A stretch of DNA of 45,831 bases from a virus (IMGVR_UViG_3300023175_000071:1-45831), one strand, 5' to 3'. Positions 26,664 to 34,228 are shown, counted from the first letter of the stretch. Program-made: numbers and translations. The notes: generated by a model from the letters alone, not told the origin.

Positions 26664-27160
26664 TGATACGTGCAATTTTAGCGTGTGATGATAAAGGTGG
26701 AGTAAGTAAAGATGGTACACTACCATGGCCACACAATAGCACAGACTTAAAATGGTTTAAAGACAACACAGCAGGACATATTGTTGTAATGGGATCTACC
26801 ACTTGGAAAGATCCTCACATGCCTCGACCTTTGCCTAAACGTGTAAATGTACTAGCAACTAGTAAAGAAACTGATTATCCTGGAGCACATGGTTATATTA
26901 ATGGCGATCTATGTGCAGGTGTACGCAGTTTAGAAATAGAATCACCTGGTTTAATTACCTGGATCATTGGTGGTCCAAACATTATTGAACAAACACTAGG
27001 AGTAATTGACGAATTTTATTTAAGTCGTATTCCAGGAGAATATGAATGCGACACGCATCTACCATTAAAAAAGATCGAAACATTATTTGAAAGATCTTGG
27101 TGTGAAGAAAAGGATGGCGTGACATTTGAAATTTGGAGTAAACGTGAAACAGTATCTTGA
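26663..27160 (+). CDS. folA: Dihydrofolate reductase
   Basis: 165-aa DHFR, which regenerates tetrahydrofolate with NADPH after thymidylate synthesis. Features: [18 protein letters not shown] (with the substrate-loop region), LPWPHNSTDLKWFKDNT (active-site helix with acidic Asp), VVMGSTTW for NADPH binding, WIIGGPNIIEQ and an FYLSRIPGEYECDTHLP end. Length matches bacterial enzymes. The ATG at 26663 overlaps the ferredoxin stop, and its 3' end overlaps thyA by 17 bases, so the two halves of the folate cycle are coupled. Confidence 0.92.
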   Translation: MIRAILACDDKGGVSKDGTLPWPHNSTDLKWFKDNTAGHIVVMGSTTWKDPHMPRPLPKRVNVLATSKETDYPGAHGYINGDLCAGVRSLEIESPGLITWIIGGPNIIEQTLGVIDEFYLSRIPGEYECDTHLPLKKIETLFERSWCEEKDGVTFEIWSKRETVS

Positions 27161-28010
27161 TGCACTAAAATATATAATAGAAAACGGTAATGATCGCAGT
27201 GATAGAACAGGTGTAGGCACACGAGGTGTTTTTGGCTATCAAATGCGTTTTGATTTGCGGAATGAATTCCCTGCTGTAACAACAAAGAAGCTTGCATGGA
27301 AGAGTGTAGTAAGCGAGCTACTTTGGATGCTAGAAGGATCTAGTGACGAGCGTAGACTTGCTGAAATACACTATGGCAAGCCGAGAGAAGAACTTGTAGG
27401 CAAAACAACCATTTGGACTGCTAATGCAGATGCACAAGGTAAAGATTTGGGGTATATCAACGACGATACAACTAAAGACCTAGGCCCTGTATATGGACAC
27501 CAATGGCGTAAGTGGGATGCACAACTAGGGTTTGTCGACCAAATTGCAGAAGTGCTTGAAAATATGTATTATGACCCAGATAGTAGACGTCACATTGTAA
27601 GTGCGTGGAATGCTGATAGAGTAAATGTCATGGCACTTCCGCCTTGTCACACACTATTCCAGTTTCATATACAAGACGGTGAACTAAGTTGTCAATTATA
27701 TCAACGTTCAGCAGATATGTTCTTAGGTGTTCCATTTAACATTGCAAGTTACAGTTTATTGACGCATATGTTTGCACAGTTGCTTAATTTAAAAGTAGGT
27801 GATTTTGTATGGACTGGTGGCGATTGTCACATCTATCAAAATCATATGGAACAAGTTAAGGAACAAATTACAAGAACTCCTCAAAGCGGACCTAGTTTGA
27901 TAATGCCTGCATTTACAGATTTAGATGAACTTGTAAAAACTACTCCAGATCAGTATAAACTTATAAATTATACTCCAATGGATAGTATTAAAGCACCAAT
28001 GGCGGTATAA
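27144..28010 (+). CDS. thyA: Thymidylate synthase (ThyA)
   Basis: Makes dTMP from dUMP with methylene-tetrahydrofolate. The catalytic Cys is residue 168 in ALPPCHTLFQFH; also visible are SRRHIVSAWNADRVN with the phosphate-binding arginines, CQLYQRSADMFLGVPFNIAS and the DCHIYQNH segment. I choose GTG at 27144 because GGAG at 27134-27137 is 6 bases ahead and the start then reads VKQYLDALKYI, like T4 td (MKQYQDLI). That gives 288 aa, close to T4 td (286). A TTG at 27126 is the longer alternative. There is no sign of an intron, in contrast to T4 td. Confidence 0.93.
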   Translation: MKQYLDALKYIIENGNDRSDRTGVGTRGVFGYQMRFDLRNEFPAVTTKKLAWKSVVSELLWMLEGSSDERRLAEIHYGKPREELVGKTTIWTANADAQGKDLGYINDDTTKDLGPVYGHQWRKWDAQLGFVDQIAEVLENMYYDPDSRRHIVSAWNADRVNVMALPPCHTLFQFHIQDGELSCQLYQRSADMFLGVPFNIASYSLLTHMFAQLLNLKVGDFVWTGGDCHIYQNHMEQVKEQITRTPQSGPSLIMPAFTDLDELVKTTPDQYKLINYTPMDSIKAPMAV

Positions 28011-28011
28011 C

Positions 28012-28233
28012 ATGTTTAATAACGACGAAGAAAACTACGAATTACAACGAGAAGCAAAAGAAGTTGCTCGTAAAACAATGCAAATGGATGACTGGGAACG
28101 CTATGTTGAAGGTGCAGCATTTAAAATTTTAAAACTAGAGCGAGAACTTACACGCTTAAAATTTAATTTTTATCTTTTATTATTTTTTATATTTGGTTTG
28201 CCTATTATACTTAGATTATTAGGAATAGGATGA
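28012..28233 (+). CDS. Small protein with C-terminal membrane anchor (73 aa)
   Basis: Begins one base after thyA. The first 50 residues are charged and helical (EENYELQREAKEVARKTMQM, then FKILKLERELTRL), consistent with a coiled coil; residues 52-70 (FYLLLFFIFGLPIILRLLG) form one clear membrane span at the C-terminus. It is a tail-anchored type protein with the charged part in the cytoplasm by the usual rule. No family is recognised. Its stop overlaps the next start (ATGA). Confidence 0.65.
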   Translation: MFNNDEENYELQREAKEVARKTMQMDDWERYVEGAAFKILKLERELTRLKFNFYLLLFFIFGLPIILRLLGIG

Positions 28234-28466
28234 AGCATATAAGTGCATTCTTTGATAGAGTAGAGGAGCCTAAAGAAAAATTTGCTTGGTTGCCTGTCAA
28301 AAGTAGTTTTAGTAAAAAACGTATATGGTTAAAAAAATATATAGAATTACACATATATTTTGACGAAACTGGCAGACCTCCAATACAAGGACGTAGTTGG
28401 ACTTTAAATTATACGCAAAACGAATATTTGTTGTACTTGCTAAAGAAAGAAAATAATGAAAAGTAA
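28230..28466 (+). CDS. Small basic protein, unknown (78 aa)
   Basis: ATG 28230 overlaps the stop of the membrane-anchored protein (ATGA), and its end overlaps the deaminase gene by 11 bases. The product is rich in Lys, Tyr and Trp (FAWLPVKSSFSKKRIWLKKY) and looks like a small alpha/beta fold. I do not recognise it. The coupled position in the thyA-to-deaminase run suggests expression with nucleotide metabolism genes, but no enzymatic motif is present. Confidence 0.6.
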   Translation: MKHISAFFDRVEEPKEKFAWLPVKSSFSKKRIWLKKYIELHIYFDETGRPPIQGRSWTLNYTQNEYLLYLLKKENNEK

Positions 28467-28896
28467 GTTTATAAATGCATATATGGACGTTGCTGAACGT
28501 TTTGCACAACTAAGTAGTGCCAAACGTCTACAAGTAGGAGCGATTGTTGTAAAAGATGATCGTATTATCTCCATTGGCTACAATGGTATGCCCAGTGGCT
28601 GGGATAACTGCTGTGAGGAATGGTACGGTGAAGACGAATGGGGTAATACTATTACCAAAAGCAAAAAGGAAGTGCTTCACGCAGAATCAAATGCGATTGC
28701 TAAACTTGCCAGATCTTCTGAAAGCGGTGAAGGGGCAACTATTTTTATCACACACTCACCTTGCATAGAGTGTTCCAAGCTCATTTATCAAAGTGGTATA
28801 TCAACTGTGTACTACAAAAATGAATATCGTAGTACACAGGGAATTAAATTTTTAGAGAAGTCAAATATTACAGTTATTCATCACCATAAATCTTGA
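28456..28896 (+). CDS. cd: dCMP deaminase (T4 Cd-like)
   Basis: 146-aa zinc-dependent deaminase that converts dCMP to dUMP and so feeds ThyA. Zinc ligands and the catalytic Glu are visible: His75 and Glu77 in VLHAESNAI, and Cys103 with Cys106 in SPCIECSKLI. The N-terminus (SAKRLQVGAIVVKDDRIIS) and the G-Y-N-G-M-P-S segment are typical of the phage and bacterial dCMP deaminase family. A shorter insertion than in T4 Cd is seen between the G-Y-N and H-A-E motifs. The 3' end overlaps the convergent phoH gene by 23 bases. Confidence 0.9.
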   Translation: MKSKFINAYMDVAERFAQLSSAKRLQVGAIVVKDDRIISIGYNGMPSGWDNCCEEWYGEDEWGNTITKSKKEVLHAESNAIAKLARSSESGEGATIFITHSPCIECSKLIYQSGISTVYYKNEYRSTQGIKFLEKSNITVIHHHKS

Positions 28897-29596
28897 GAAC
28901 TTCTTTTACAGCTTCGTGTCTTTCTATATCTCCTTGTCCAAAGTTTACAATATCTATATGAGATAAATTTGCTTCTGCAAGACGGTCTGTAAAGTCTATT
29001 AGACCATTATCCTTTAGTCTATCTGCTTGAGCTAGATCGCCTGTTACAGCCATCATAGAGCCTTCGCCTAGACGTGTAAGTAGCATTTTCATTTGATTTT
29101 GAGTAGCGTTCTGCATTTCATCAGCAAGTATAAAACTGTTTTTAAAAGTTCTACCTCTCATATATGCTAGTGGCGCTATTTCAATTATACCCTCTTCGAT
29201 CATGCCTTCTATTTCTCTTGCATTGAAATATTCTCTTAGTACGTCAAATATAGGTCTAGTCCATGGAGCCATTTTTTGTTCTAGTGTTCCTGGTAAGAAG
29301 CCTAAGTCTTCATCTACGCTAACAGCAGGTCTTGTAACAATGATCTTATCAATTTGCCCTTCCTTGAATAGTTTAACTGCGACCTGTACTGCAAGTAGTG
29401 TTTTACCCGTACCTGCAGGACCGATTCCAAATACTATGTCTTTGGTTTCGTCTAACAATTGAAGTACATATTGTTCTTGATTTCTATTTCTTGGAAGTAT
29501 TTTTACTTGTTGTTGTTTTTGTGTTGTAAAGTTGACGTTAACTACATTACTATAGTTATTTTTTGACTGCCGGGCAGCCTTTCTCTTTGCACCCAT
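28874..29596 (-). CDS. phoH: PhoH-like P-loop ATPase
   Basis: 240-aa protein of the PhoH family, the only - strand gene here. Walker A GPAGTGKT at 59-66, Walker B in SFILADEMQNAT, the V-T-R-P-A-V motif and MAVTGDLAQADR are all present. It corresponds to the core ATPase form without the PIN domain. PhoH is a hallmark gene of marine phages; a link to phosphate stress or RNA metabolism is proposed, but its role in infection is unproved. Translation starts at ATG 29594-29596 with a strong AAAGGAGG site. A T4-type late promoter on this strand and a leader hairpin lie upstream. It is convergent with, and overlaps, the deaminase gene. Confidence 0.92.
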   Translation of the reverse strand: MGAKRKAARQSKNNYSNVVNVNFTTQKQQQVKILPRNRNQEQYVLQLLDETKDIVFGIGPAGTGKTLLAVQVAVKLFKEGQIDKIIVTRPAVSVDEDLGFLPGTLEQKMAPWTRPIFDVLREYFNAREIEGMIEEGIIEIAPLAYMRGRTFKNSFILADEMQNATQNQMKMLLTRLGEGSMMAVTGDLAQADRLKDNGLIDFTDRLAEANLSHIDIVNFGQGDIERHEAVKEVLKIYGDE

Positions 29597-29620
29597 TAAG
29601 TGTCCTCCTTTGGATGTGGA

Positions 29621-29654
29621 GTAGAACGCAGTGTGTAGAACACACTTGCTCTAC
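29621..29654 (-). promoter_or_regulatory. Hairpin in the phoH 5' leader
   Basis: On the + strand the segment reads GTAGAACGCAGTGTGTAGA and then ACACACTTGCTCTAC. The outer arms GTAGA/TCTAC and the inner arms GCA-GTGTGT/ACACAC-TTGC pair around an AGA loop with one bulge and a small internal mismatch. It lies between the late promoter at 29660-29667 and the ribosome site at about 29604-29610, so any phoH mRNA from that promoter would carry it. It could protect the 5' end or control translation. Confidence 0.55.
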
Positions 29655-29659
29655 AAATG

Positions 29660-29667
29660 TATTTATA
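29660..29667 (-). promoter_or_regulatory. T4-type late promoter TATAAATA for phoH
   Basis: The + strand reads TATTTATA, that is TATAAATA on the - strand, an exact match to the T4 late promoter core. It lies 63 bases upstream of the phoH ATG and is the only exact eight-base match I found in an intergenic region. It indicates that phoH is made late, or also late. Confidence 0.65.
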
Positions 29668-29731
29668 AGTTTGAATACTATAAAAAACACTTTGTTTTCT
29701 CTTTACAAAAAAATCATAAGTAGTCTTTTCA

Positions 29732-29739
29732 GATAAATA
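29732..29739 (+). promoter_or_regulatory. T4-type late promoter box GATAAATA
   Basis: GATAAATA lies 22 bases ahead of ATG 29762 and is divergent from the phoH late promoter 65 bases away. It would start the late transcript for the two unknown genes and the lysis cassette that follow. Confidence 0.65.
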
Positions 29740-29761
29740 ATATAAAGTGATAGGTTTCAAT

Positions 29762-30271
29762 ATGCATGATTCATTAGACATAATCAAAAACATAGAATCA
29801 ATCTATGATTCTAATACAGCTTTCAAAGTGTTAAAAGATTTTGAGAGAGTGCTTGACCATTTAGACCTTTATGTGTATAAAAATTGGGAAGATGGAGAAC
29901 TAGCAGAAGGACCAAACATTGGACGGCATTGGGTAACATGCAGCTTTTATTGGCCTGAAGATAAAATGCCAGATCCAATGGGCGGAAAGCGTCTTATAGA
30001 TTATGACTGTAAAGTAAAATACAAAAAGACGTCTTTAATATTACCACGTAAAATTGAATCGCCAGATGATATTCGCCCAGGTACTAAAAAAGGTAAACTA
30101 GACAGACATCCTATATGGGTAGTTGAAATAATGATGCCAAAGAAACTAATTGCTGACATATATACAGGTTATTTAGACGACATGTCTGCAACTGCTGATA
30201 CAATGGCACCTGCACCAGAAGCGCAGCAAGCAGACGAACTGGCTGCAGAAGCACCAGAGGGAGCTGAATAA
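29762..30271 (+). CDS. Conserved-looking phage protein, unknown (169 aa)
   Basis: I choose ATG 29762 (MHDSLDIIKNIESIYD); a GTG 15 bases earlier would fall too close to the late promoter. The protein has a helical N-terminus, a central GRHWVTCSFYWPEDKMPDP stretch, a KVKYKKTSLILPRKIESPDD segment and an Ala/Glu-rich tail. From memory, this P-D-P-x-G...R-P-G-T-K-K-G-K-L pattern recurs in marine T4-like phages without a known function. Late promoter and coupling (TAATG) to the next gene suggest a virion component. Confidence 0.6.
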   Translation: MHDSLDIIKNIESIYDSNTAFKVLKDFERVLDHLDLYVYKNWEDGELAEGPNIGRHWVTCSFYWPEDKMPDPMGGKRLIDYDCKVKYKKTSLILPRKIESPDDIRPGTKKGKLDRHPIWVVEIMMPKKLIADIYTGYLDDMSATADTMAPAPEAQQADELAAEAPEGAE

Positions 30272-30990
30272 TGACTTTGCGTACAGGAGATTTACAACAC
30301 CTTGTCGATAAGGTTGTAGAAATAGATTCATATAAAAGTAAGATGGGCTCCGACTCTGATATTATCACAATAGCATTTAGTACAAAAACAGGCGAATCGG
30401 CAACTGACATGAGTAACTTTTTTGAAAGAGGTTATTCATTTGTTTTAGATGCTGACGCTACTTCGGGAGAAACTAGCGACGGTACTTACAAAGTTTTTGT
30501 AGAAATTGAAAGAACTGATGATGCGTCAGACAATATAATGGAATTGATAGACGGTGTATCAAAACTTGCTGACACTAATGATATGAGATTCAGATATTAC
30601 AAAAACTTTAAGAGCCAAAGTTTTTCACAAGAAAATTTACAAGAATTTCTGCCAACAACCGCAGACGATTATGACGTTGCAATACAAGAAACAAGATTAC
30701 AAAATTACAAAAACTTTTTTGATAAAAGTTTTGTAGAAGAAGTGTATATGGAAGACAATATGCTTGTTATTAAAAAAGCATATGCAGATCCAATAGCATT
30801 TGAATTTAAAGATATAGGGCCGACACAAGAAACACTGGATTCTATTACAGAATCTTTTAACGCTGACGACTTTGCAGAAATTATTTTTCTTACAAAGTAT
30901 ATAGGCGACTACAATATTACTAAATATGGGCGTAAGTTAACTTTCGAAAATGAGGGGCACACTCTTGTTCTTGAAAGGATTGTAGTATAA
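30271..30990 (+). CDS. Probable late protein, unknown (239 aa)
   Basis: ATG 30271 overlaps the preceding stop (TAATG), so both are made together from the late promoter at 29732. The product is acidic, with an alpha/beta start (HLVDKVVEIDSYKSKMGSDS) and a C-terminal half rich in Phe and Tyr (YKNFFDKSFVEEVYMEDNML), ending in a beta-like TKYGRKLTFENEGHTLVLER. No motif is recognised. It precedes the endolysin gene by 11 bases, but nothing ties it to lysis. Confidence 0.55.
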   Translation: MTLRTGDLQHLVDKVVEIDSYKSKMGSDSDIITIAFSTKTGESATDMSNFFERGYSFVLDADATSGETSDGTYKVFVEIERTDDASDNIMELIDGVSKLADTNDMRFRYYKNFKSQSFSQENLQEFLPTTADDYDVAIQETRLQNYKNFFDKSFVEEVYMEDNMLVIKKAYADPIAFEFKDIGPTQETLDSITESFNADDFAEIIFLTKYIGDYNITKYGRKLTFENEGHTLVLERIVV

Positions 30991-31001
30991 AGGATAAAAA
31001 A

Positions 31002-31349
31002 ATGGCAGCAGAAGATTTTGGCTTTGAATTCACCGAAGAAATGGTGATAGAATTGCTTCGCGGAAACGAAGAAGCAGAAGATTGGTACGATGCAATGTGT
31101 GAAATACTTCCTCTTTGGGAGGTTGACTCTGCAGAGCGTGTAGCGATGTTTATTGCACAGTGTGGACATGAATCAAACAATTTTAAAGTACTAAGTGAAA
31201 ATTTAAATTATAGTGCAAAAGCACTTAACGCAATATTTCCAAAATATTTTGAAAGGGCAGGTAGAGATGCTCAAGAATATCACAGACAACCACGCAAGAT
31301 TGCAAATGTAATTTATGCAAACAGAATGGACAATGGCGATATTGATTAA
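31002..31349 (+). CDS. GH19-type endolysin, N-terminal portion (in-frame TAA)
   Basis: Lysozyme/chitinase-like (GH19) endolysin that would cut the glycan chains of the cell wall. Residues 51-72 (IAQCGHESNNFKVLSENLNY) contain Glu57 and Glu66 in the positions typical of the catalytic and assisting acids of phage GH19 enzymes, and FPKYF and NVIYANRMDNGD follow as expected. At codon 116 a TAA (31347-31349) ends the frame. The very next codons, in the same frame, read GDGWTFRGGGILQLTGRYNY, the normal continuation of the domain. So the gene runs 31002-31850 with one stop inside it. A TCA (Ser) or GAA (Glu) codon is the likely original. It may be a sequence error, a true lesion or a readthrough site. 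Confidence 0.82.
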   Translation: MAAEDFGFEFTEEMVIELLRGNEEAEDWYDAMCEILPLWEVDSAERVAMFIAQCGHESNNFKVLSENLNYSAKALNAIFPKYFERAGRDAQEYHRQPRKIANVIYANRMDNGDID

Positions 31350-31433
31350 GGCGACGGCTGGACATTTAGAGGCGGCGGCATTCTACAACTTACAGGTCGT
31401 TACAACTATACGAAGTTTGGCGAAGAAGTTGAC

Positions 31434-31850
31434 ATGTCACCCGAAGAAGCAGTAGAATATGTGCGCACCAAAAAAGGCGCACTAGATAGTGCTTGCTGGT
31501 TCTGGGATACAAATGGTCTAAATAAGTATGCAGATGCAATGGACATCAAAGGTGCTACAAAACGTATCAACGGTGGTTACATTGGTTTAGAAGATCGTGA
31601 AAAGCATTACAAACACGCTATGGAAGTGCTAGGCGGCGACTGGGAACCAGCTGCTATTGTGTACGAAACAGTGCGTTTAGGATCAAAAGGACCAACAGTA
31701 CGTGCAGTGCAAGAAGAATTAGAAATTGGTGCAGATGGAGTCTTTGGTAGAGGCACAGAAGCACACGTAAAAGCTTGGCAGGAAGAAAACGGTCTAACAG
31801 CAGACGGTATTATGGGTCCTGCAAGTCTTAAATTAATGTTTGAGGGTTAA
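31434..31850 (+). CDS. GH19-type endolysin, C-terminal portion with peptidoglycan-binding domain
   Basis: Same frame as the segment ending at 31349; open from 31350 on. The first possible independent start is ATG 31434, which would omit the GGGILQLTGRYNY substrate-cleft part. Residues after that start cover the end of the GH19 domain (ALDSACWFWDTNGLNKYADA, then ATKRINGGYIG) and a complete PG-binding-1 domain at the C-terminus (RLGSKGPTVRAVQEELEIG, ADGVFGRGTEAHVKAWQEEN, GLTADGIMGPASLKLMF). Modular GH19 plus peptidoglycan-binding endolysins are known in phages, though the binding domain is more often at the N-terminus. Alone this piece could bind cell wall but not cut it. Confidence 0.78.
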   Translation: MSPEEAVEYVRTKKGALDSACWFWDTNGLNKYADAMDIKGATKRINGGYIGLEDREKHYKHAMEVLGGDWEPAAIVYETVRLGSKGPTVRAVQEELEIGADGVFGRGTEAHVKAWQEENGLTADGIMGPASLKLMFEG

Positions 31851-31853
31851 ATT

Positions 31854-32357
31854 ATGAAACTGTCAGGAATGCTTTTAATTGTTATAATGACTATGGGTGG
31901 TATAGGATATTGGTATTACACTGATACACAACGGACTATTGCTGTACTAACTGAAAACAATGCTAAACTTGAACTGGCAGTTGCCACAAACGAAGAAACA
32001 ATCAAGGCAATGGCGGCGGATTTTGCTGCCGCTAATGAAGAATTAAAAAAAGTAAACACTGAGTTTGCTAATATTCGTAGACAAAATCAAGAACTAGCAA
32101 ATAAACTAGCAGATATTGATATGACCGCAGCAGCCATAGCTAACCCAGCAGCAATTGAAAGAGCGGTAAATAGAGGTAGTATAAATGCAGGCAGATGCTT
32201 TGAATTATTAAGTGGTGCTGAACTAACAGAGGATGAGAAAAATGCAGAAAATGCAAGGTCTTTTAACAAAGAGTGCCCTTGGCTTTATGATACTTATAAG
32301 TCTCGCGGCATGCTCAACGACCCCACAAGTAATACAAATAACCAGCAAACCGATTGA
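31854..32357 (+). CDS. Predicted i-spanin (Rz-like)
   Basis: Inner-membrane subunit of the spanin complex that fuses inner and outer membranes at the end of lysis. The 167-aa protein has one N-terminal membrane span (MLLIVIMTMGGIGYWYY, residues 6-22), then a long charged coiled coil (residues 30-100, with heptad-like Ala/Leu/Glu spacing), then a periplasmic end with two Cys (GRCFELLSG, ECPWLYDTY). The layout and the place three bases after the endolysin are those of Rz. The o-spanin gene is embedded in its 3' end in another frame, the classic Rz/Rz1 arrangement. Confidence 0.75.
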   Translation: MKLSGMLLIVIMTMGGIGYWYYTDTQRTIAVLTENNAKLELAVATNEETIKAMAADFAAANEELKKVNTEFANIRRQNQELANKLADIDMTAAAIANPAAIERAVNRGSINAGRCFELLSGAELTEDEKNAENARSFNKECPWLYDTYKSRGMLNDPTSNTNNQQTD

Positions 32358-32715
32358 TAAACCGGAATTGGTGCTACCGCCAGTTGACGAAGTCAACATG
32401 CGCCGTATTGAGTGGATTGTTATTAACGAAAATAATATCGAAGAAGTAAAAGCTCGTATTGAAAGCGAAGGCAAGGCATTTGCCTTCTATGCACTAACCG
32501 GTGACGGTTATGGAGCTTTAGGATTAAACTTTTCAGACATTCGTGCGTTAGTACAGCAACAACAACAGATTATTGTTGCATATGAAAACTATTACAAAGC
32601 AGCAAACAAAGCTCTTGATGAAGCAGAAGCACAGCGTCAAGCTGAAGAAGAAGAAGATGCTGCAAGAGAAGCTCAACTTAATAAAGGTATAGACTTAAAC
32701 CCATTCAATGATTAA
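32242..32715 (+). CDS. Predicted o-spanin lipoprotein (Rz1-like)
   Basis: Outer-membrane partner of the i-spanin. The N-terminus is a lipoprotein signal: basic start, hydrophobic run (SALGFMILIS) and lipobox L-A-A-C with Cys24 as lipidated residue. Mature protein: a Pro-rich start (ITSKPIDKPELVLPPVDEV), a compact middle and a helical Gln/Glu/Ala-rich C-terminus. It is longer (157 aa) than typical Rz1 proteins. I choose ATG 32242 because AGAGG lies 9 bases upstream; ATGs at 32233 and 32251 are in the same frame. It overlaps the i-spanin gene by 116 bases and the next gene by 8. The C-terminal helix could meet the i-spanin coiled coil. Confidence 0.72.
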   Translation: MQKMQGLLTKSALGFMILISLAACSTTPQVIQITSKPIDKPELVLPPVDEVNMRRIEWIVINENNIEEVKARIESEGKAFAFYALTGDGYGALGLNFSDIRALVQQQQQIIVAYENYYKAANKALDEAEAQRQAEEEEDAAREAQLNKGIDLNPFND

Positions 32716-34228
32716 TAATAAGTCCGTTTTCCTAGGGCTTAGATTGTGTGAACATGACACAAACATATCTTTGTCTATAGGCACTACTGTCAAATATAGA
32801 AAGACAGAACGAAACACACAAATTAAACATCATTCTTTTGCTAATCTTTATGATTGGTTGTTTGTTTTAGAAGAATGGAATATTGATGTTGCTGATATAG
32901 ATGCAATAGGAATTGTCGTTGACGATAAAAACTATGATTGTATATCAGTAAATGATTACGATGCTCCGTATGAATTACTTAACCATTCTTACCCTCACTG
33001 GGATCATGTTAAATGTCCAATTTATAGAATAGATCATCATTATGCACATGTAATGAGTTGCTGGCCTATGGGTATTGAGTCTACAACAGACTTTGTTTTT
33101 GACGGTTTTGGTGATGATGAACGTTCGCATACAATTTATAAAAACAAAAAAGTATTTCATTATGCCAAGTTGTCTGAAGCAGAAAGTATTGGTCGCTACT
33201 TTGGTACTATAGGTTCGCATGTAGGTATGAAGGGTTATTTGCTAGATCATGCAGGCAAATTAATGGGGCTAAAATCCTACGGAAATTTTGATGTTGAGTT
33301 TTATAAACAAATTTCTCATTGTGGTATGTACGATGTTGCAGAACTTCTAAACATACAAAAATGGTATGCTTACAAAGGTACTAATAATTTAGAAGAAAGC
33401 AAATGGGTAGACTGGTTGCGTACAATACATGATCATTTAGAAAAAATTTATCCTAACTATTTTTTAAAATTTTGTAATCCGGACGAAATAATTACATATT
33501 CAGGCGGAATCGCACAAAATACAGTTATTAATACTAAAATTAAAGAAGTTATTCCTAATATTCATATACCTCCGCATTCTCCAGACGATGGATTAAGTTT
33601 AGGATGTATAGAAGTATTAAGACAAATATACGATGCTGAACCTTTTGATACTGACGGATTCCCATTTTGGCAAGATGATCAAGAACCTAACACGGTTGCA
33701 AGTTCTAAAACTATTAAAGAAACAGCAGAAAGACTTGCTAGAGGAGAAATTGTAGGCTGGTATCAAGGCAAAGGTGAAATAGGTCCAAGGGCACTAGGAA
33801 ATAGATCAGTTTTAATGAACCCTAGTGTTAAAGACGGAAAAGATATAATTAATAACAAAGTTAAATTTAGAGAACCATATAGACCTTTCGGTGCATCAAT
33901 ATTGCTTGATTATACAAATGAATATTTTGAATGGGATGAACCTAGTCCTTACATGCTTTATGTTCAAAAAGTTAGAGATAAACAAAAATTTAAACCAATT
34001 ACACACATAGACGGTACTTGTCGTATACAAACTGTAGGTAATGAAAATTTACTGTATGCTGAACTTATAGAAGAATTTAGAAAGCTAACAGGAATACCTA
34101 TGCTGTTAAACACAAGTTTAAATGTCAATACAAAACCCATTGCAGGATATAAAAGTAACGCATGGGAAATATTCCACAAAACTGCTATAGACAGAGTTGT
34201 AATAGGTAACGAAGTTTTACAAAAATAG
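32708..34228 (+). CDS. NodU/TobZ-family carbamoyltransferase
   Basis: 506-aa O-carbamoyltransferase. Such enzymes use carbamoyl phosphate and ATP to form carbamoyl adenylate and transfer the group to a hydroxyl of a sugar, antibiotic or nucleoside. Visible marks are an ASKHA-like N-terminus (FLGLRLCEHDTNISL), a metal/substrate site HHYAHV, FDGFGDDE, the SGGIAQNTVIN segment, GEIGPRALGNRSVLMNP (the YrdC-like C-domain start), REPYRPFGASI and TGIPMLLNTSLN. Homologues occur in marine T4-like phages. The acceptor is unknown; DNA bases, a virion glycan or a host surface sugar are candidates. ATG lies inside the end of the o-spanin gene, so it is probably expressed with the lysis cassette. Confidence 0.85.
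   Translation: MINNKSVFLGLRLCEHDTNISLSIGTTVKYRKTERNTQIKHHSFANLYDWLFVLEEWNIDVADIDAIGIVVDDKNYDCISVNDYDAPYELLNHSYPHWDHVKCPIYRIDHHYAHVMSCWPMGIESTTDFVFDGFGDDERSHTIYKNKKVFHYAKLSEAESIGRYFGTIGSHVGMKGYLLDHAGKLMGLKSYGNFDVEFYKQISHCGMYDVAELLNIQKWYAYKGTNNLEESKWVDWLRTIHDHLEKIYPNYFLKFCNPDEIITYSGGIAQNTVINTKIKEVIPNIHIPPHSPDDGLSLGCIEVLRQIYDAEPFDTDGFPFWQDDQEPNTVASSKTIKETAERLARGEIVGWYQGKGEIGPRALGNRSVLMNPSVKDGKDIINNKVKFREPYRPFGASILLDYTNEYFEWDEPSPYMLYVQKVRDKQKFKPITHIDGTCRIQTVGNENLLYAELIEEFRKLTGIPMLLNTSLNVNTKPIAGYKSNAWEIFHKTAIDRVVIGNEVLQK

Noticed and set aside
27126-27146. TTG 27126 as the thyA start
   Set aside because: GTG 27144 has GGAG at proper spacing and gives the T4-like V/M-K-Q-Y start; TTG 27126 has no ribosome site.
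29596-29793. A 65-codon - strand frame upstream of phoH
   Set aside because: It covers the leader and both late promoters, has no ribosome site and an implausible composition; the region is better explained as regulatory.
30909-31180. Overlapping - strand frames opposite the 239-aa gene and endolysin
   Set aside because: They mirror well-supported + strand genes and show no known domain or ribosome site.
31347-31349. Global recoding of TAA as a sense codon
   Set aside because: Many genes in the window end properly with TAA, often in TAATG overlaps, so a single exception does not support recoding.
32467-32487. 8-bp hairpin (GAAGGCAA / TTGCCTTC) as a terminator
   Set aside because: It lies inside the o-spanin coding region, has no T run after it and transcription clearly must continue.
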